Below are positions 8,160 to 16,103 of a stretch of 36,454 nt of DNA, piece after piece; positions within the stretch are counted from its first letter, which is position 1, and the number at the start of each line of letters is the position of its first letter. Source of the DNA: Solobacterium sp. (GTDB lineage Bacteria; Bacillota_I; Bacilli_A; Erysipelotrichales; Erysipelotrichaceae). Made by a program: the position numbers and the translations under genes. The stretch lies in the NCBI GenBank assembly GCA_024680365.1, contig JAILCN010000116.1, positions 1 to 36,454 of the forward strand. Direction: 5' to 3'. The notes beneath the pieces are model-generated. The model was not told where the DNA came from. It was given only the letters and a program-made list of their open reading frames with translations, and ran no database searches.

Positions 8160-8924
8160 ATGCTGAAAGGATATTATCTGATTGAACTTGAAACACTGAT
8201 CCGCCATGGCCGCATCAGGGAAGGAGCAATCGCTTTTCTTGAAAGTCTGCAGGAAGAGGGATTTCCGTATCTGATCATTACCGAGCAGAGTGCCCGCAGC
8301 AATGAACAGATCGCTTCCGCCATGATGCAGTCCGGTTTTTCCCATGTGACATATGATCAGATCTATACCGGCGTCATGGCTGCCGTAGACTGGATGATCA
8401 TGTATGAACCGCAGCGCAGCAGAGCTGCCTATATCGGTTCAGCGGCTCTGCGGGCAACGCTTGAAAGAGGCGGCTATATCATAGACCACAGGTCTCCGGA
8501 ACTGCTGTTTACCGGTCTGAACCGGAATATGACGTACCAGGAATACTCGGAAGCGCTCGGCTATATCATGCAGGGAGCGATCCTGATCAGCACCGACGGC
8601 CGCATGCGCATCCGCAGTGAAGGCGTCGATCAGATCGGCAACGGGGCAATCGTAAAGATGCTGGAGGCTGCTTCCGGTGAAACCGCTGAAATGTTCGGCA
8701 GGGGAAGTGAAAAAATGATGCGCATGGCACTGCGTTATATGCAGGCACCAGCGCATCAGGTGATCATGGTCGGATCGGATTTTGAACGGGATATCGTTCC
8801 GGCGCTGCTGATGAATATGTCTACCGTGTTTGTGACGGAAGGCAATTCGATCGAAGACCTGGGCATGAGCGATCAGGTGCATCCGGATTATATCGTTGAA
8901 ACACTGTATGGACTGACTAAATAA
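8160..8924 (+). CDS. HAD-IIA (NagD-like) protein with substituted catalytic residues
   Basis: 254-residue protein that follows the NagD/HAD-IIA fold end to end (AYIGSAALRATLERGGY, GLNRNMTYQEYSEAL, GNGAIVKMLEAASG, PAHQVIMVGSDFERDI). The defining residues are changed: motif I DxD is E9-L-E11, the motif III lysine of GKPS is R181 in FGRGSEK, and motif IV GDxxxxD reads G205-S206-D-F-E-R-D211. Motif II Thr41 is present. Loss of the nucleophilic aspartate argues against normal phosphatase activity, leaving a binding or regulatory role (inference). ATG at 8160 has a GAGGTG SD. It is divergent from the metallophosphoesterase, with a 69-bp shared promoter region, and its stop overlaps the convergent hydrolase by 8 bp. 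Confidence 0.87.
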   Translation: MLKGYYLIELETLIRHGRIREGAIAFLESLQEEGFPYLIITEQSARSNEQIASAMMQSGFSHVTYDQIYTGVMAAVDWMIMYEPQRSRAAYIGSAALRATLERGGYIIDHRSPELLFTGLNRNMTYQEYSEALGYIMQGAILISTDGRMRIRSEGVDQIGNGAIVKMLEAASGETAEMFGRGSEKMMRMALRYMQAPAHQVIMVGSDFERDIVPALLMNMSTVFVTEGNSIEDLGMSDQVHPDYIVETLYGLTK

Positions 8925-9618
8925 TACAGAACTGAACAAAGCGTCTGGCAATTTCAAGATGCTCGTCATCAAGGATCATGCGTTCGGGGTGCCACTGCAC
9001 AGCGATGATATGATCCTTTTCAAATCCTTCAATGAGTCCGTCGTGGCTGACAGCGCTGAGCGTATAGCCGGCAGGAACTCCGGCAGCTGCCTGGTGATGG
9101 AATGAATTTACATGGGCGGCAGGGCCGAAGATCTCGTAAAGAAGGGTGCCCGGGATCACTGTATTGTCATGCAGAGGCTTTTCCCGGCTGACGGGCGGTT
9201 CCAGTTTTGTCTGATAATGCTGGCCGCCGTTGTATTCCGGGATATCCTGGACAAGTCCGATGCCTTCGCAGACAGCGATCACCTGCATGCCACGGCAGAT
9301 CCCGAGGATCGGCTTGCCTGCTTTCTTAAAGGCATGGAACAGCAGAAAGTCTGACTGTTCAATATCTGCCGCAATGGGAAAGCTTCCCCGGTTCTCTTCT
9401 CCGTAAGCGGCAGGATCTACGTCTTCGCCGCCGGTGATCAGCAGGCCGTCAAAACGCCGGGCAGCTTCGTCCGCTTCTTCTTCAGTATGTACGATCACAT
9501 CAGCAGGAATTCCGCCTGCCTTGCGGATGTATTCATAGTAACTTTCATTGTTCATGAAAATTCTGTTGTCTGTTTCTTTTCTGTCTCTGACAGTTAATGC
9601 GATCAAAGGATGTTTCAT
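8917..9618 (-). CDS. Gamma-glutamyl-gamma-aminobutyrate hydrolase-like class I amidotransferase (C26)
   Basis: 233-residue PuuD-type glutamine amidotransferase-fold hydrolase. It probably cleaves gamma-glutamyl bonds of small amides; the substrate is unknown. The nucleophile elbow is ILGICRGMQ with Cys108, and the partner His210 and Glu212 lie in VQWHPE. ITGGEDVDPAAYGEE (about 61-75) is characteristic of the C26 branch. The start is ATG at 9618 (MKHPLIALT) because GGAG sits 9 nt upstream. The ATG at 9633 lacks an SD, and longer extensions run through the promoter. It is a single-gene unit, divergent from the leuS T-box leader and convergent with the HAD gene (8-bp overlap). Confidence 0.9.
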   Translation of the reverse strand: MKHPLIALTVRDRKETDNRIFMNNESYYEYIRKAGGIPADVIVHTEEEADEAARRFDGLLITGGEDVDPAAYGEENRGSFPIAADIEQSDFLLFHAFKKAGKPILGICRGMQVIAVCEGIGLVQDIPEYNGGQHYQTKLEPPVSREKPLHDNTVIPGTLLYEIFGPAAHVNSFHHQAAAGVPAGYTLSAVSHDGLIEGFEKDHIIAVQWHPERMILDDEHLEIARRFVQFCII

Positions 9619-9640
9619 ATTCGTGTTCTCCATAACAAGA

Positions 9641-9649
9641 ATCATAGCA
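9641..9649 (-). promoter_or_regulatory. Extended -10 of the C26 hydrolase gene
   Basis: On the minus strand TGCTATGAT gives hexamer TATGAT (9646-9641). It is 22 nt upstream of the ATG at 9618. The -35 region is weak. Confidence 0.45.
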
Positions 9650-9677
9650 GAACAGTCGAAAAAACGCTCGAATAAGA

Positions 9678-9706
9678 TTGAAGTTTCCGAAACAAACTGG
9701 TAGTAT
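9678..9706 (+). promoter_or_regulatory. Promoter of the leuS T-box transcript
   Basis: TTGAAG (9678-9683), a 17-nt spacer, and TAGTAT (9701-9706) preceded by TGG (9698-9700) form a near-consensus promoter with an extended -10. Transcription should begin at about 9713, just upstream of the T-box stem I. Confidence 0.75.
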
Positions 9707-9724
9707 TTTTGTATCGCGTTGAAA

Positions 9725-9921
9725 AAGAATAGTAGCAGAAGGAACTGGCTTAGAGAGACGGTGCAGGGTGAAAACCGGAGCAGGGAGATCTGTGAACTGA
9801 ACTTTGGAGCGAAAGCAGTTCCGGCTTTATTGGAAGAAGAGGGTATGCGCGGGAATGTATGCGCGCATAAACTAAGGTGGTACCGCGTACACAGCGTCCT
9901 TAGACAAGGGCGTTTTATTTT
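9725..9921 (+). promoter_or_regulatory. T-box leader (riboswitch) of leuS, specifier CUG
   Basis: The leader senses uncharged tRNA and switches between terminator and antiterminator. It contains AGTA (from about 9731), GAGAGA in stem I, the GGTGCAGGGTGAAAACCGG arm, and the specifier region GAACTGAACTTTGGAGC with CTG at 9797-9799 as the likely specifier (Leu). The T-box itself, AAGGTGGTACCGCG, lies at 9874-9887. CCTTA (9898-9902) can pair either with TAAGG (9873-9877; antiterminator) or within the terminator hairpin. Specifier and downstream gene agree: both are leucine. Confidence 0.93.
9895..9920 (+). terminator. T-box-controlled attenuator upstream of leuS
   Basis: CGTCCTT (9895-9901) pairs with AAGGGCG (9906-9912; one G-T pair) around AGAC, followed by TTTTATTTTT. 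This is the terminator that forms when tRNA-Leu is charged. Confidence 0.9.
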
Positions 9922-9941
9922 TGAGACAGGAGGATCTGAAA

Positions 9942-12338
9942 ATGCCATACGACCACAGGAAAATTGAAAAGAAATGGCAGGAGTACTGGGAAAACAACAA
10001 GACATTCAAAACGGATGCCTATGATTTCTCAAAGCCGAAGTATTACATTCTGGACATGTTCCCTTATCCCTCAGGACAGGGACTTCATGTCGGTCATCCG
10101 GAAGGATACACCGCAACGGATGTTGTTTCCAGAATGAAGAGAATGCAGGGCTTCAATGTCATGCATCCGATGGGATTCGACGCGTTCGGTCTGCCGGCTG
10201 AGCAGTTTGCGCTGAAGACAGGACATCATCCCAGTGTTTTCACATATGCGAATATCGACCACTTCCGTGATCAGATCAAATCGCTTGGCTTCTCCTATGA
10301 CTGGGACAGAGAAGTACGCACATGTGATCCGGATTATTATAAATGGACACAGTGGATCTTCCTGCAGCTGTACAAGAAAGGCCTTGCCTACATTGCCGAG
10401 ATGCCTGTCAACTGGTGTCCGGAACTGGGCGCGGTACTTGCGAACGAAGAAGTCGTTGACGGCAAGAGCGAGATCGGCGGCTATCCGGTCATCCGCAAGA
10501 ACATGCGTCAGTGGGTCCTGAAGATCACTGATTATGCGGAAGAACTGCTGGCAGATCTTGATCTGGTCGACTGGCCGGACAGCACCAAGGAAATGCAGAG
10601 AAACTGGATCGGCAAGTCTACCGGTGCTGATGTCGTATTCAAGATCAAGGATACAGATAAGGAATTTACTGTATTTACGACCCGCTGTGACACGCTGTTT
10701 GGTGCGACCTACTGCGTCATGTCACCGGAACATCCGTTTGTCAATGCGATCACGACTGATGAGATGCGGGCAGCTGTCGAAGAGTATCAGAAACAGTGCG
10801 CGACAAAGTCTGATCTGGAAAGAACAGATCTGAACAAGAACAAGACCGGCGTATTTACCGGTGCTTACGCGATCAATCCGGTCAACAGCAAAGAGATCCC
10901 GATCTGGATCTCCGACTATGTGCTTGCTTCCTACGGAACCGGCGCGATCATGGCAGTTCCTGCCCATGACACAAGAGACTATGAATTTGCGAAGAAGTTC
11001 GGTCTCGATATCATCCAGGTCCTGGAAGGCGGAGATATTTCCAAAGAAGCCTATACCGAAGACGGTCTGCATATCAACAGTGAGTGGCTCAACGGCCTGA
11101 ATAAAGAAGACGCGATCAAAACGATGATCGCCTGGCTGGAAGAACATAACTGCGGAAAAGAAAAGGTTCAGTACAAGCTGAGAGACTGGCTGTTCTCCCG
11201 TCAGCGTTACTGGGGAGAGCCGATCCCGATCATTCATATGGAAGACGGAACCATGCGCACAGTTGATGAATCTGATCTGCCGCTTGAACTTCCGGTCACA
11301 GACAACTACAAGCCGTCACCGGACGGAGAATCGCCGCTTGCCAACTGCACTGACTGGCTCAGCGTCACAGTTGACGGAATGCCCGGCAAGCGTGAAACAA
11401 ATACGATGCCGCAGTGGGCAGGATCCTGCTGGTACTATATCCGCTATCTGGATCCGCATAACGACAAGGAGATCGCCGCAAAGGAACTGATGGATCACTG
11501 GCTGCCTGTCGATCTGTACATCGGCGGTGCGGAGCACGCTGTTCTCCATCTGCTGTATGCGAGATTCTGGCACAAGGTGCTGTATGACTGCGGCGTGCTG
11601 TCCTGCCGCGAACCGTTCAGGAAACTGTTCCACCAGGGCATGATCCTCGGCGAAAACGGCGTCAAGATGTCCAAATCGCTCGGTAATGTCGTCAATCCTG
11701 ACGAACTCGTACAGAGCCATGGTGCGGATGCGCTGCGTCTGTATGAAATGTTCATGGGACCTCTCGAGGCATCTCTGCCCTGGAGTTCCAACGGCATGGA
11801 CGGCGCCAGAAAATGGCTCGAACGTGTATACAGACTTGTCAACGATGACCGCATCGTGACAGAAGAAGCGACACCTGAGCTGAATTATTCCTTCAATTTC
11901 ACAGTCAAGAAAGTGACCAATGACATTGAAACGCTGAACTTCAATACAGCGATCAGCCAGATGATGATCTTTGTCAATGACTGTTACAGAAACGGCAAGG
12001 CGAACAAGGGCATGTTGACAGAGTTTGTCAAGATGCTGAGCTGCTTTGCTCCGCATCTGGGAGAAGAACTGTATCAGTTCCTGACCGGTGAGGATACAGT
12101 TGCCTACGCTGCATGGCCTACATATGATGAAACTGCTCTGGAACAGATCCAGGTCGAGATCGTCGTACAGGTCAACGGCAAGGTCAGAGGCAAATTCCAG
12201 GCTGACAAAGACACTGATAAAGATGTACTGCAGGAGAAGGCAATGTCTCTTGACAGCGTGAAAGCATACACCGACGGAAAACAGATCCGCAAAGTGATCG
12301 TCATTCCAAACAAGATCGTCAATATCGTAGTCGGCTAG
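9942..12338 (+). CDS. leuS: Leucyl-tRNA synthetase
   Basis: Class Ia aminoacyl-tRNA synthetase charging tRNA-Leu in the cytoplasm. It has 798 residues, close to the bacterial norm (~805). The HIGH motif is HVGH at 49-52, after [11 protein letters not shown]. The CP1 editing domain (about 220-400) includes the [12 protein letters not shown] and [20 protein letters not shown] segments. The KMSKS loop starts at residue 575 (KMSKSLGN), and an anticodon-binding helical domain and a C-terminal domain ([11 protein letters not shown]) close the protein. ATG at 9942 has an AGGAGG SD. The upstream in-frame TTG at 9921 lies inside the terminator tract and is rejected. Expression is controlled by the T-box leader. 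The aldolase-type gene 16 nt downstream is probably cotranscribed. Confidence 0.97.
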   Translation: MPYDHRKIEKKWQEYWENNKTFKTDAYDFSKPKYYILDMFPYPSGQGLHVGHPEGYTATDVVSRMKRMQGFNVMHPMGFDAFGLPAEQFALKTGHHPSVFTYANIDHFRDQIKSLGFSYDWDREVRTCDPDYYKWTQWIFLQLYKKGLAYIAEMPVNWCPELGAVLANEEVVDGKSEIGGYPVIRKNMRQWVLKITDYAEELLADLDLVDWPDSTKEMQRNWIGKSTGADVVFKIKDTDKEFTVFTTRCDTLFGATYCVMSPEHPFVNAITTDEMRAAVEEYQKQCATKSDLERTDLNKNKTGVFTGAYAINPVNSKEIPIWISDYVLASYGTGAIMAVPAHDTRDYEFAKKFGLDIIQVLEGGDISKEAYTEDGLHINSEWLNGLNKEDAIKTMIAWLEEHNCGKEKVQYKLRDWLFSRQRYWGEPIPIIHMEDGTMRTVDESDLPLELPVTDNYKPSPDGESPLANCTDWLSVTVDGMPGKRETNTMPQWAGSCWYYIRYLDPHNDKEIAAKELMDHWLPVDLYIGGAEHAVLHLLYARFWHKVLYDCGVLSCREPFRKLFHQGMILGENGVKMSKSLGNVVNPDELVQSHGADALRLYEMFMGPLEASLPWSSNGMDGARKWLERVYRLVNDDRIVTEEATPELNYSFNFTVKKVTNDIETLNFNTAISQMMIFVNDCYRNGKANKGMLTEFVKMLSCFAPHLGEELYQFLTGEDTVAYAAWPTYDETALEQIQVEIVVQVNGKVRGKFQADKDTDKDVLQEKAMSLDSVKAYTDGKQIRKVIVIPNKIVNIVVG

Positions 12339-12354
12339 AAAGAAGGGTTTATAT

Positions 12355-13380
12355 ATGCTGTCATTTGAAAGTGATTATACCGAAGGCGCACATCCGCAGA
12401 TCCTGCAGAAAATGCAGGAAACCAACATGATCCAGACAACCGGCTACGGAACGGATGATTTCTGCCGCAGCGCTGCAGAAAAGATCCGCAAAGCGTGCGG
12501 CTGTCCCCAGGCACAGATCACATTTCTTTCCGGCGGCACCCAGACAAATCAGATCGTGATCGATGCGATCCTGAAGCCGTTTGAAGGTGTTGTATCGGCA
12601 GATACCGGACACATCAATTCACACGAAGCAGGAGCGATCGAATATACGGGACATAAGGTTCTTACGCTTCCGAATCATCTCGGAAAAATGGATCCGGGCG
12701 AGCTTGAACACTATCTGAAGACATTCTTCGCAGACGGAAACCATGAACACATGGTCTTCCCGGGCATGGTCTATATTACCCACCCGACAGAATACGGCAC
12801 GATCTATACGAAAGAAGAACTGGCAGCCATTTCCGCAGTCTGCCGCTCTTACGGACTGCCGCTGTATCTTGACGGCGCCCGGATGGGATACGCTCTTGCG
12901 TCATATGAGACAGATGTTACTCTGAAGGATATCGCAGAATACTGTGATGTATTCTATATCGGAGGTACGAAAGTCGGCGCACTCCTCGGTGAAGCTGTCG
13001 TGTTTACAAAGAACAATGAACCGCAGCATTTCATCACCCGGGTGAAGCAGCACGGCGGTCTGCTGGCTAAAGGCAGAGTGATGGGCCTTCAGTTCGATGT
13101 GCTGTTTGAAGATGATCTGTATATGAAGATCTCAGCCCATGCGATCCGGATGGCGGAGATCCTGAAAAACGCACTGAAAGAAAAGGGATACCGGTTCTTC
13201 CTGAATTCCCCGACAAACCAGCAGTTTGTCATCCTGGAAAACAGCAAGATGGAAGAACTCGGCAAAGAAGTCAGATTCAGCTTCTGGGAAGCCTATGATG
13301 AAGATCATACAGTTGTCCGCTTTGCGACAAGCTGGGCAACAACGGAAGAGAATCTGGAGCGTCTGATCAGTCTTCTGTAA
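12355..13380 (+). CDS. Threonine aldolase-type PLP lyase (beta-eliminating lyase family)
   Basis: Fold-type I PLP enzyme of 341 residues, most like low-specificity L-threonine aldolase (threonine to glycine and acetaldehyde). SFESDYTEGAHPQIL at the start, GGTQTNQIVIDAIL, LYLDGARMGYAL (PLP-ring aspartate region) and the Schiff-base Lys206 in YIGGTKVGALLGEAVVF are visible. The start ATG lies 16 nt after leuS, with GAAGGG as SD, so it belongs to the leuS operon and would share T-box control. That link to leucine supply is unusual and may be positional only. A strong terminator follows. Related lyases acting on other beta-hydroxy amino acids cannot be excluded. Confidence 0.87.
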   Translation: MLSFESDYTEGAHPQILQKMQETNMIQTTGYGTDDFCRSAAEKIRKACGCPQAQITFLSGGTQTNQIVIDAILKPFEGVVSADTGHINSHEAGAIEYTGHKVLTLPNHLGKMDPGELEHYLKTFFADGNHEHMVFPGMVYITHPTEYGTIYTKEELAAISAVCRSYGLPLYLDGARMGYALASYETDVTLKDIAEYCDVFYIGGTKVGALLGEAVVFTKNNEPQHFITRVKQHGGLLAKGRVMGLQFDVLFEDDLYMKISAHAIRMAEILKNALKEKGYRFFLNSPTNQQFVILENSKMEELGKEVRFSFWEAYDEDHTVVRFATSWATTEENLERLISLL

Positions 13381-13387
13381 CGAACAA

Positions 13388-13416
13388 AGCAGCGCTGTAA
13401 AAACAGGCTGCTTTTT
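13388..13416 (+). terminator. Terminator after the leuS operon
   Basis: AGCAGC (13388-13393) and CTGT (13395-13398) pair with ACAG (13403-13406) and GCTGCT (13407-13412), leaving one bulged G and an AAAA loop. A TTTTT tract ends at 13416. Confidence 0.85.
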
Positions 13417-13463
13417 CTGATAGCCTGGTTCTGTAAGATGGTGTAGTCTCTGCATCTGATTTT

Positions 13464-13472
13464 TGGTATAAT
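13464..13472 (+). promoter_or_regulatory. Extended -10 promoter of the scpA operon
   Basis: TGGTATAAT (hexamer 13467-13472) is a perfect extended -10. No clear -35 is seen at 17 nt. The predicted leader is only about 10 nt long but contains GAGGA (13481-13485) before the ATG at 13490. Confidence 0.7.
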
Positions 13473-13489
13473 CCTTGGATGAGGAACAT

Positions 13490-14227
13490 ATGGAAGACTT
13501 TAAGGTAACGATCGAACAGTTCGATGGTCCGCTGGATCTGATGCTGCATCTGATCAGGGAAAAAGAACTTGATCTGATGGATCTGGATCTGAATGTACTG
13601 ACGGATCAGTATATTGCGTATCTCGACAGCATGGCATCTCTGCATCTGGAGATCGCCAGTGAATACCTGGTAGAACTTGCGACACTGATCGAATATAAAT
13701 CCAAAAAACTGATCCCCGGTGCGAAAGATGAGCTGGAGGCGGAGAGCGAAGAAGAACTGAAGGCCAGACTGGTCAGAAGACTGCTGGAATACCAGCAGTT
13801 CAAAGAAGTCAGCAGCGGTCTGCAGTATCTGTTTGACAGCCGTCAGAAACGGATGACGATCCCGGTCAGCAGCGAAGTGCAGCAGTGGGGCATTCCTGAG
13901 GAAGAGATCCGCTACAGCGGCAATCCATATGATCTGATGAAAGCGATGCGGCGTGTGATGATGCGCATGCAGCTGGCAAAGCCGATTGAAACGAAGCTGA
14001 CGGTAAAGGAAATATCCATGGAAGACCGTGAGCTGGAAGTCCGTGCCAAACTCGACAGACTTCCTTCAACGTTCCGGTTTGAGCAGCTGCTGGATGATGT
14101 TCATGATCTGCCGATGTTTATTGTTACTTTCCTGTCTGTGCTTGATCTTGCAAGACAGAGAAAACTTGTATTTACGGTTGACGAAGATGAAGTCATCTGG
14201 TTTTCCAGAGGAGATCTGTACGCATGA
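13490..14227 (+). CDS. scpA: Segregation and condensation protein A
   Basis: Kleisin subunit of the SMC-ScpAB condensin, bridging the SMC heads with ScpB to compact and segregate the chromosome. 245 residues from ATG 13490. The N-terminal helix has the typical KVTIEQFDGPLDLMLHLIREKELDLMDLDL. The central acidic helical part (KSKKLIPGAKDELEAESEEEL, EYQQFKEVSSGL) and the C-terminal winged helix (FRFEQLLDDVHDLPMFIVTFLSVLDLARQRKLVF) follow. An upstream in-frame TTG (13475) overlaps the start-site region of the promoter and is less likely. The stop overlaps scpB by 4 nt (ATGA). Confidence 0.95.
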   Translation: MEDFKVTIEQFDGPLDLMLHLIREKELDLMDLDLNVLTDQYIAYLDSMASLHLEIASEYLVELATLIEYKSKKLIPGAKDELEAESEEELKARLVRRLLEYQQFKEVSSGLQYLFDSRQKRMTIPVSSEVQQWGIPEEEIRYSGNPYDLMKAMRRVMMRMQLAKPIETKLTVKEISMEDRELEVRAKLDRLPSTFRFEQLLDDVHDLPMFIVTFLSVLDLARQRKLVFTVDEDEVIWFSRGDLYA

Positions 14228-14895
14228 ATGAAGACGAACTGATTGAAGACAACACTTCTGTTCTGGACGCTTCCTACGACGATGAGGAAACTGTCAGCAC
14301 AGAAGAAGAAAATACAGAACAGGGCCCCGGTCAGAGCGATGAAGAGATCTTTGCGCAGATGGCGGCTGTCCTGGAAGGTCTTCTCTTTGTGACAGGAGAA
14401 GACGGGATCACGACCGAGCAGGCAATGGAAGCCCTCGGCACGGAGAAGGCATATACGGAAGAGCTGTTTGATCATCTGCAGAAGATCTATCTTGCGGATG
14501 ACAGAGGGATCGAGATCGCCAGATATGGTGAATCCTACCGTTTCCTGAGCAAGGCTTTTGTCCATCCGTATGCCGTAAACCTGTTTCATATGCAGAAAGA
14601 AGCAAAACTGTCCGGAGCTGCTCTGGAGACACTCGCGATCATTGCCTACAAACAGCCGATCACGAGAGTTGAGATCGAGGAGATCCGCGGAGTCGGAGCG
14701 GATGTGATGCTGCGGAAACTGGAAGCGCGCGGACTGATCAAGGCAGACGGCAGAAGCGACGCACCCGGCAGACCGATCCTTTACAGCGTAACTGAGGAGT
14801 TTATGGATGCCTTCCAGCTGCTGAGTCTGGATGAGCTTCCCGAACTGCCGCAGTTCGCAGATTCTGAAGAAAGTGATGAGCTGTTCGTAAAATGA
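14224..14895 (+). CDS. scpB: Segregation and condensation protein B
   Basis: Partner of ScpA in the condensin complex, 223 residues. An acidic, probably disordered N-terminus (1-35) precedes two winged-helix domains. Signature stretches are AAVLEGLLFVTGEDGITTEQAMEALG, ETLAIIAYKQPITRVEIEEIRGVGADVMLRKLEARGLIKADGRSDAPGRPILYSVTEEFMDAFQL. Start ATG overlaps the scpA stop, and the 3' end overlaps the SGNH lipoprotein gene by 4 nt. Confidence 0.95.
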   Translation: MNEDELIEDNTSVLDASYDDEETVSTEEENTEQGPGQSDEEIFAQMAAVLEGLLFVTGEDGITTEQAMEALGTEKAYTEELFDHLQKIYLADDRGIEIARYGESYRFLSKAFVHPYAVNLFHMQKEAKLSGAALETLAIIAYKQPITRVEIEEIRGVGADVMLRKLEARGLIKADGRSDAPGRPILYSVTEEFMDAFQLLSLDELPELPQFADSEESDELFVK

Positions 14896-15635
14896 AAAAG
14901 AAATTGATGATCGCAGCCGCTGTCTGTCTGCTTGCCGGCTGCGGAAAACAGGATCAGGGAAGCAGCGGATCCGGGATCGCCTGCCGCTATGTAAACTACT
15001 ATGACTATTCCCTGCCGGTACCGGAAACGGAGGCTGCTGACAACACGTATTTTGAAAAGACATTCTTCGCGGGCGACTCGCGGATGGGAAGTCTGTTTCT
15101 GTATTCAGATCTGAAAGATTCAGGCGCGGAGATCCATTACGCGGAATCACTCTCACTGTGGCGGATCTACGATATGAAAGCAGAAGATACAGACGCATCC
15201 CTGTATGATCTGATGCTGAAAACAGACCGGAAGTATCTGTATATTCTGATCGGCATCAACGAAGTCCGTTCCAAAGATTTCTCATCATGGAAAAAAGAGG
15301 CCGGCAGTCTGATCGACGAGATCCGGGAAAAGCATCCCGGCATCGTGATCTATCTGATGCAGTCCTACCGTCCCCGCAATATCACCGGACTGGAAGGGGA
15401 TCAGATCAAAACGCAGGTCGATCTGCTCAACCAGGCAATTGCCGAACTGGCAGCCGAGAAACATGTTTACTTCATGAATCCGGAATCTGCACTGATGGAT
15501 GACACCGGCGCTGTCCGCAGCGACTATGTCTGGGATGGTCTGCACCTGAATGTCGACGGAACAAAAGCATTCAGTGAATATATCAGAACACATGCTGCAA
15601 AGGAGGAAGAATATGTTAAAGAAATTTGTGATTAG
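14892..15635 (+). CDS. SGNH/GDSL-type hydrolase lipoprotein
   Basis: 247-residue exported esterase-like protein. The signal sequence MKKKLMIAAAVCLLAGC ends in a lipobox with Cys17, so it should be lipid-anchored on the outer face of the membrane. GDSR at residues 61-64 gives the nucleophile Ser63, GINE supplies the N block, and DGLHL gives Asp215 and His218, the usual SGNH arrangement. The substrate is unknown; acyl or acetyl groups on cell-wall or surface polysaccharide are plausible for the family (inference). It overlaps scpB by 4 nt and its end overlaps the next lipoprotein gene by 23 nt, so these two are coupled to scpAB. Confidence 0.85.
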   Translation: MKKKLMIAAAVCLLAGCGKQDQGSSGSGIACRYVNYYDYSLPVPETEAADNTYFEKTFFAGDSRMGSLFLYSDLKDSGAEIHYAESLSLWRIYDMKAEDTDASLYDLMLKTDRKYLYILIGINEVRSKDFSSWKKEAGSLIDEIREKHPGIVIYLMQSYRPRNITGLEGDQIKTQVDLLNQAIAELAAEKHVYFMNPESALMDDTGAVRSDYVWDGLHLNVDGTKAFSEYIRTHAAKEEEYVKEICD

Positions 15636-16083
15636 CATGACTGCTGCGCTGGTCGTACTGACTGGCTGCTCAGGCGGTTCAAAAGGAGATGAAACAAAGG
15701 AACTTTCGATTAAAGATACAGCTGCGAAGCTTGTCTCTGAGCTGAGTCTCAGCGATACAGTCAGCGAGATCCAGGAAAGAACGATGTACGGATATTTCTT
15801 TGATATGGACAAAGAGACCGTGACAGAAGGCTCTGTATACCTGAATTCTGACGGCAAATCCGATACAGTCGGCGTTTTCCGTACAACAGATGTCGAAAAA
15901 TGCAAAAACTATCTGAATACATACATTGAAACGATCAAGAAACAGTCGGAAGTATACAGTCCGGAAGAAGTCTTCAAGATCTCTCATGCACTTGTACAGG
16001 ATTATGGAAAAGATATCGTTGTGATCCTGATCTGCAATGATATTGAAGCAGCCAGAACAACTGCAGACAAAATTTTAAAGTAA
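15613..16083 (+). CDS. DUF4358-like lipoprotein
   Basis: 156-residue lipoprotein of unknown function. MLKKFVISMTAALVVLTGC is a lipoprotein signal with Cys19. The mature part (DTAAKLVSELSLSDTV..., YFFDMDKETVTEGSVYLNSDGKSDTVGVFRT..., KNYLNTYIETIKKQSEVYSPEEVFKISHALVQDYGKDIVVILICND) fits my memory of DUF4358 proteins. The start is ATG at 15613 because AGGAGG lies just upstream, within the end of the SGNH gene. An earlier in-frame start (15550) would lose the signal peptide position. The 23-nt overlap suggests coupled synthesis with the SGNH lipoprotein and possibly joint action at the surface. Confidence 0.8.
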   Translation: MLKKFVISMTAALVVLTGCSGGSKGDETKELSIKDTAAKLVSELSLSDTVSEIQERTMYGYFFDMDKETVTEGSVYLNSDGKSDTVGVFRTTDVEKCKNYLNTYIETIKKQSEVYSPEEVFKISHALVQDYGKDIVVILICNDIEAARTTADKILK

Positions 16084-16103
16084 AAAGAAGCATGCGCTTC
16101 TTT
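16084..16103. terminator. Bidirectional terminator between the lipoprotein gene and cutC
   Basis: AAAGAAGC (16084-16091) pairs with GCTTCTTT (16096-16103) around ATGC. A/T-rich flanks on both sides serve the convergent genes. Confidence 0.8.

Noticed and set aside
8091-8345. 85-residue N-terminal extension of the metallophosphoesterase
   Set aside because: It would overlap the HAD gene and the promoter region; the ATG at 8090 has a good SD and directly precedes the membrane anchor.
9619-10005. N-terminal extension of the C26 hydrolase
   Set aside because: The extension would run through the leuS T-box leader and both promoters, lacks an SD, and adds residues unlike the family.
15550-15612. 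Earlier start for the DUF4358-like lipoprotein
   Set aside because: It would place 21 extra residues before the signal peptide; AGGAGG supports ATG 15613.
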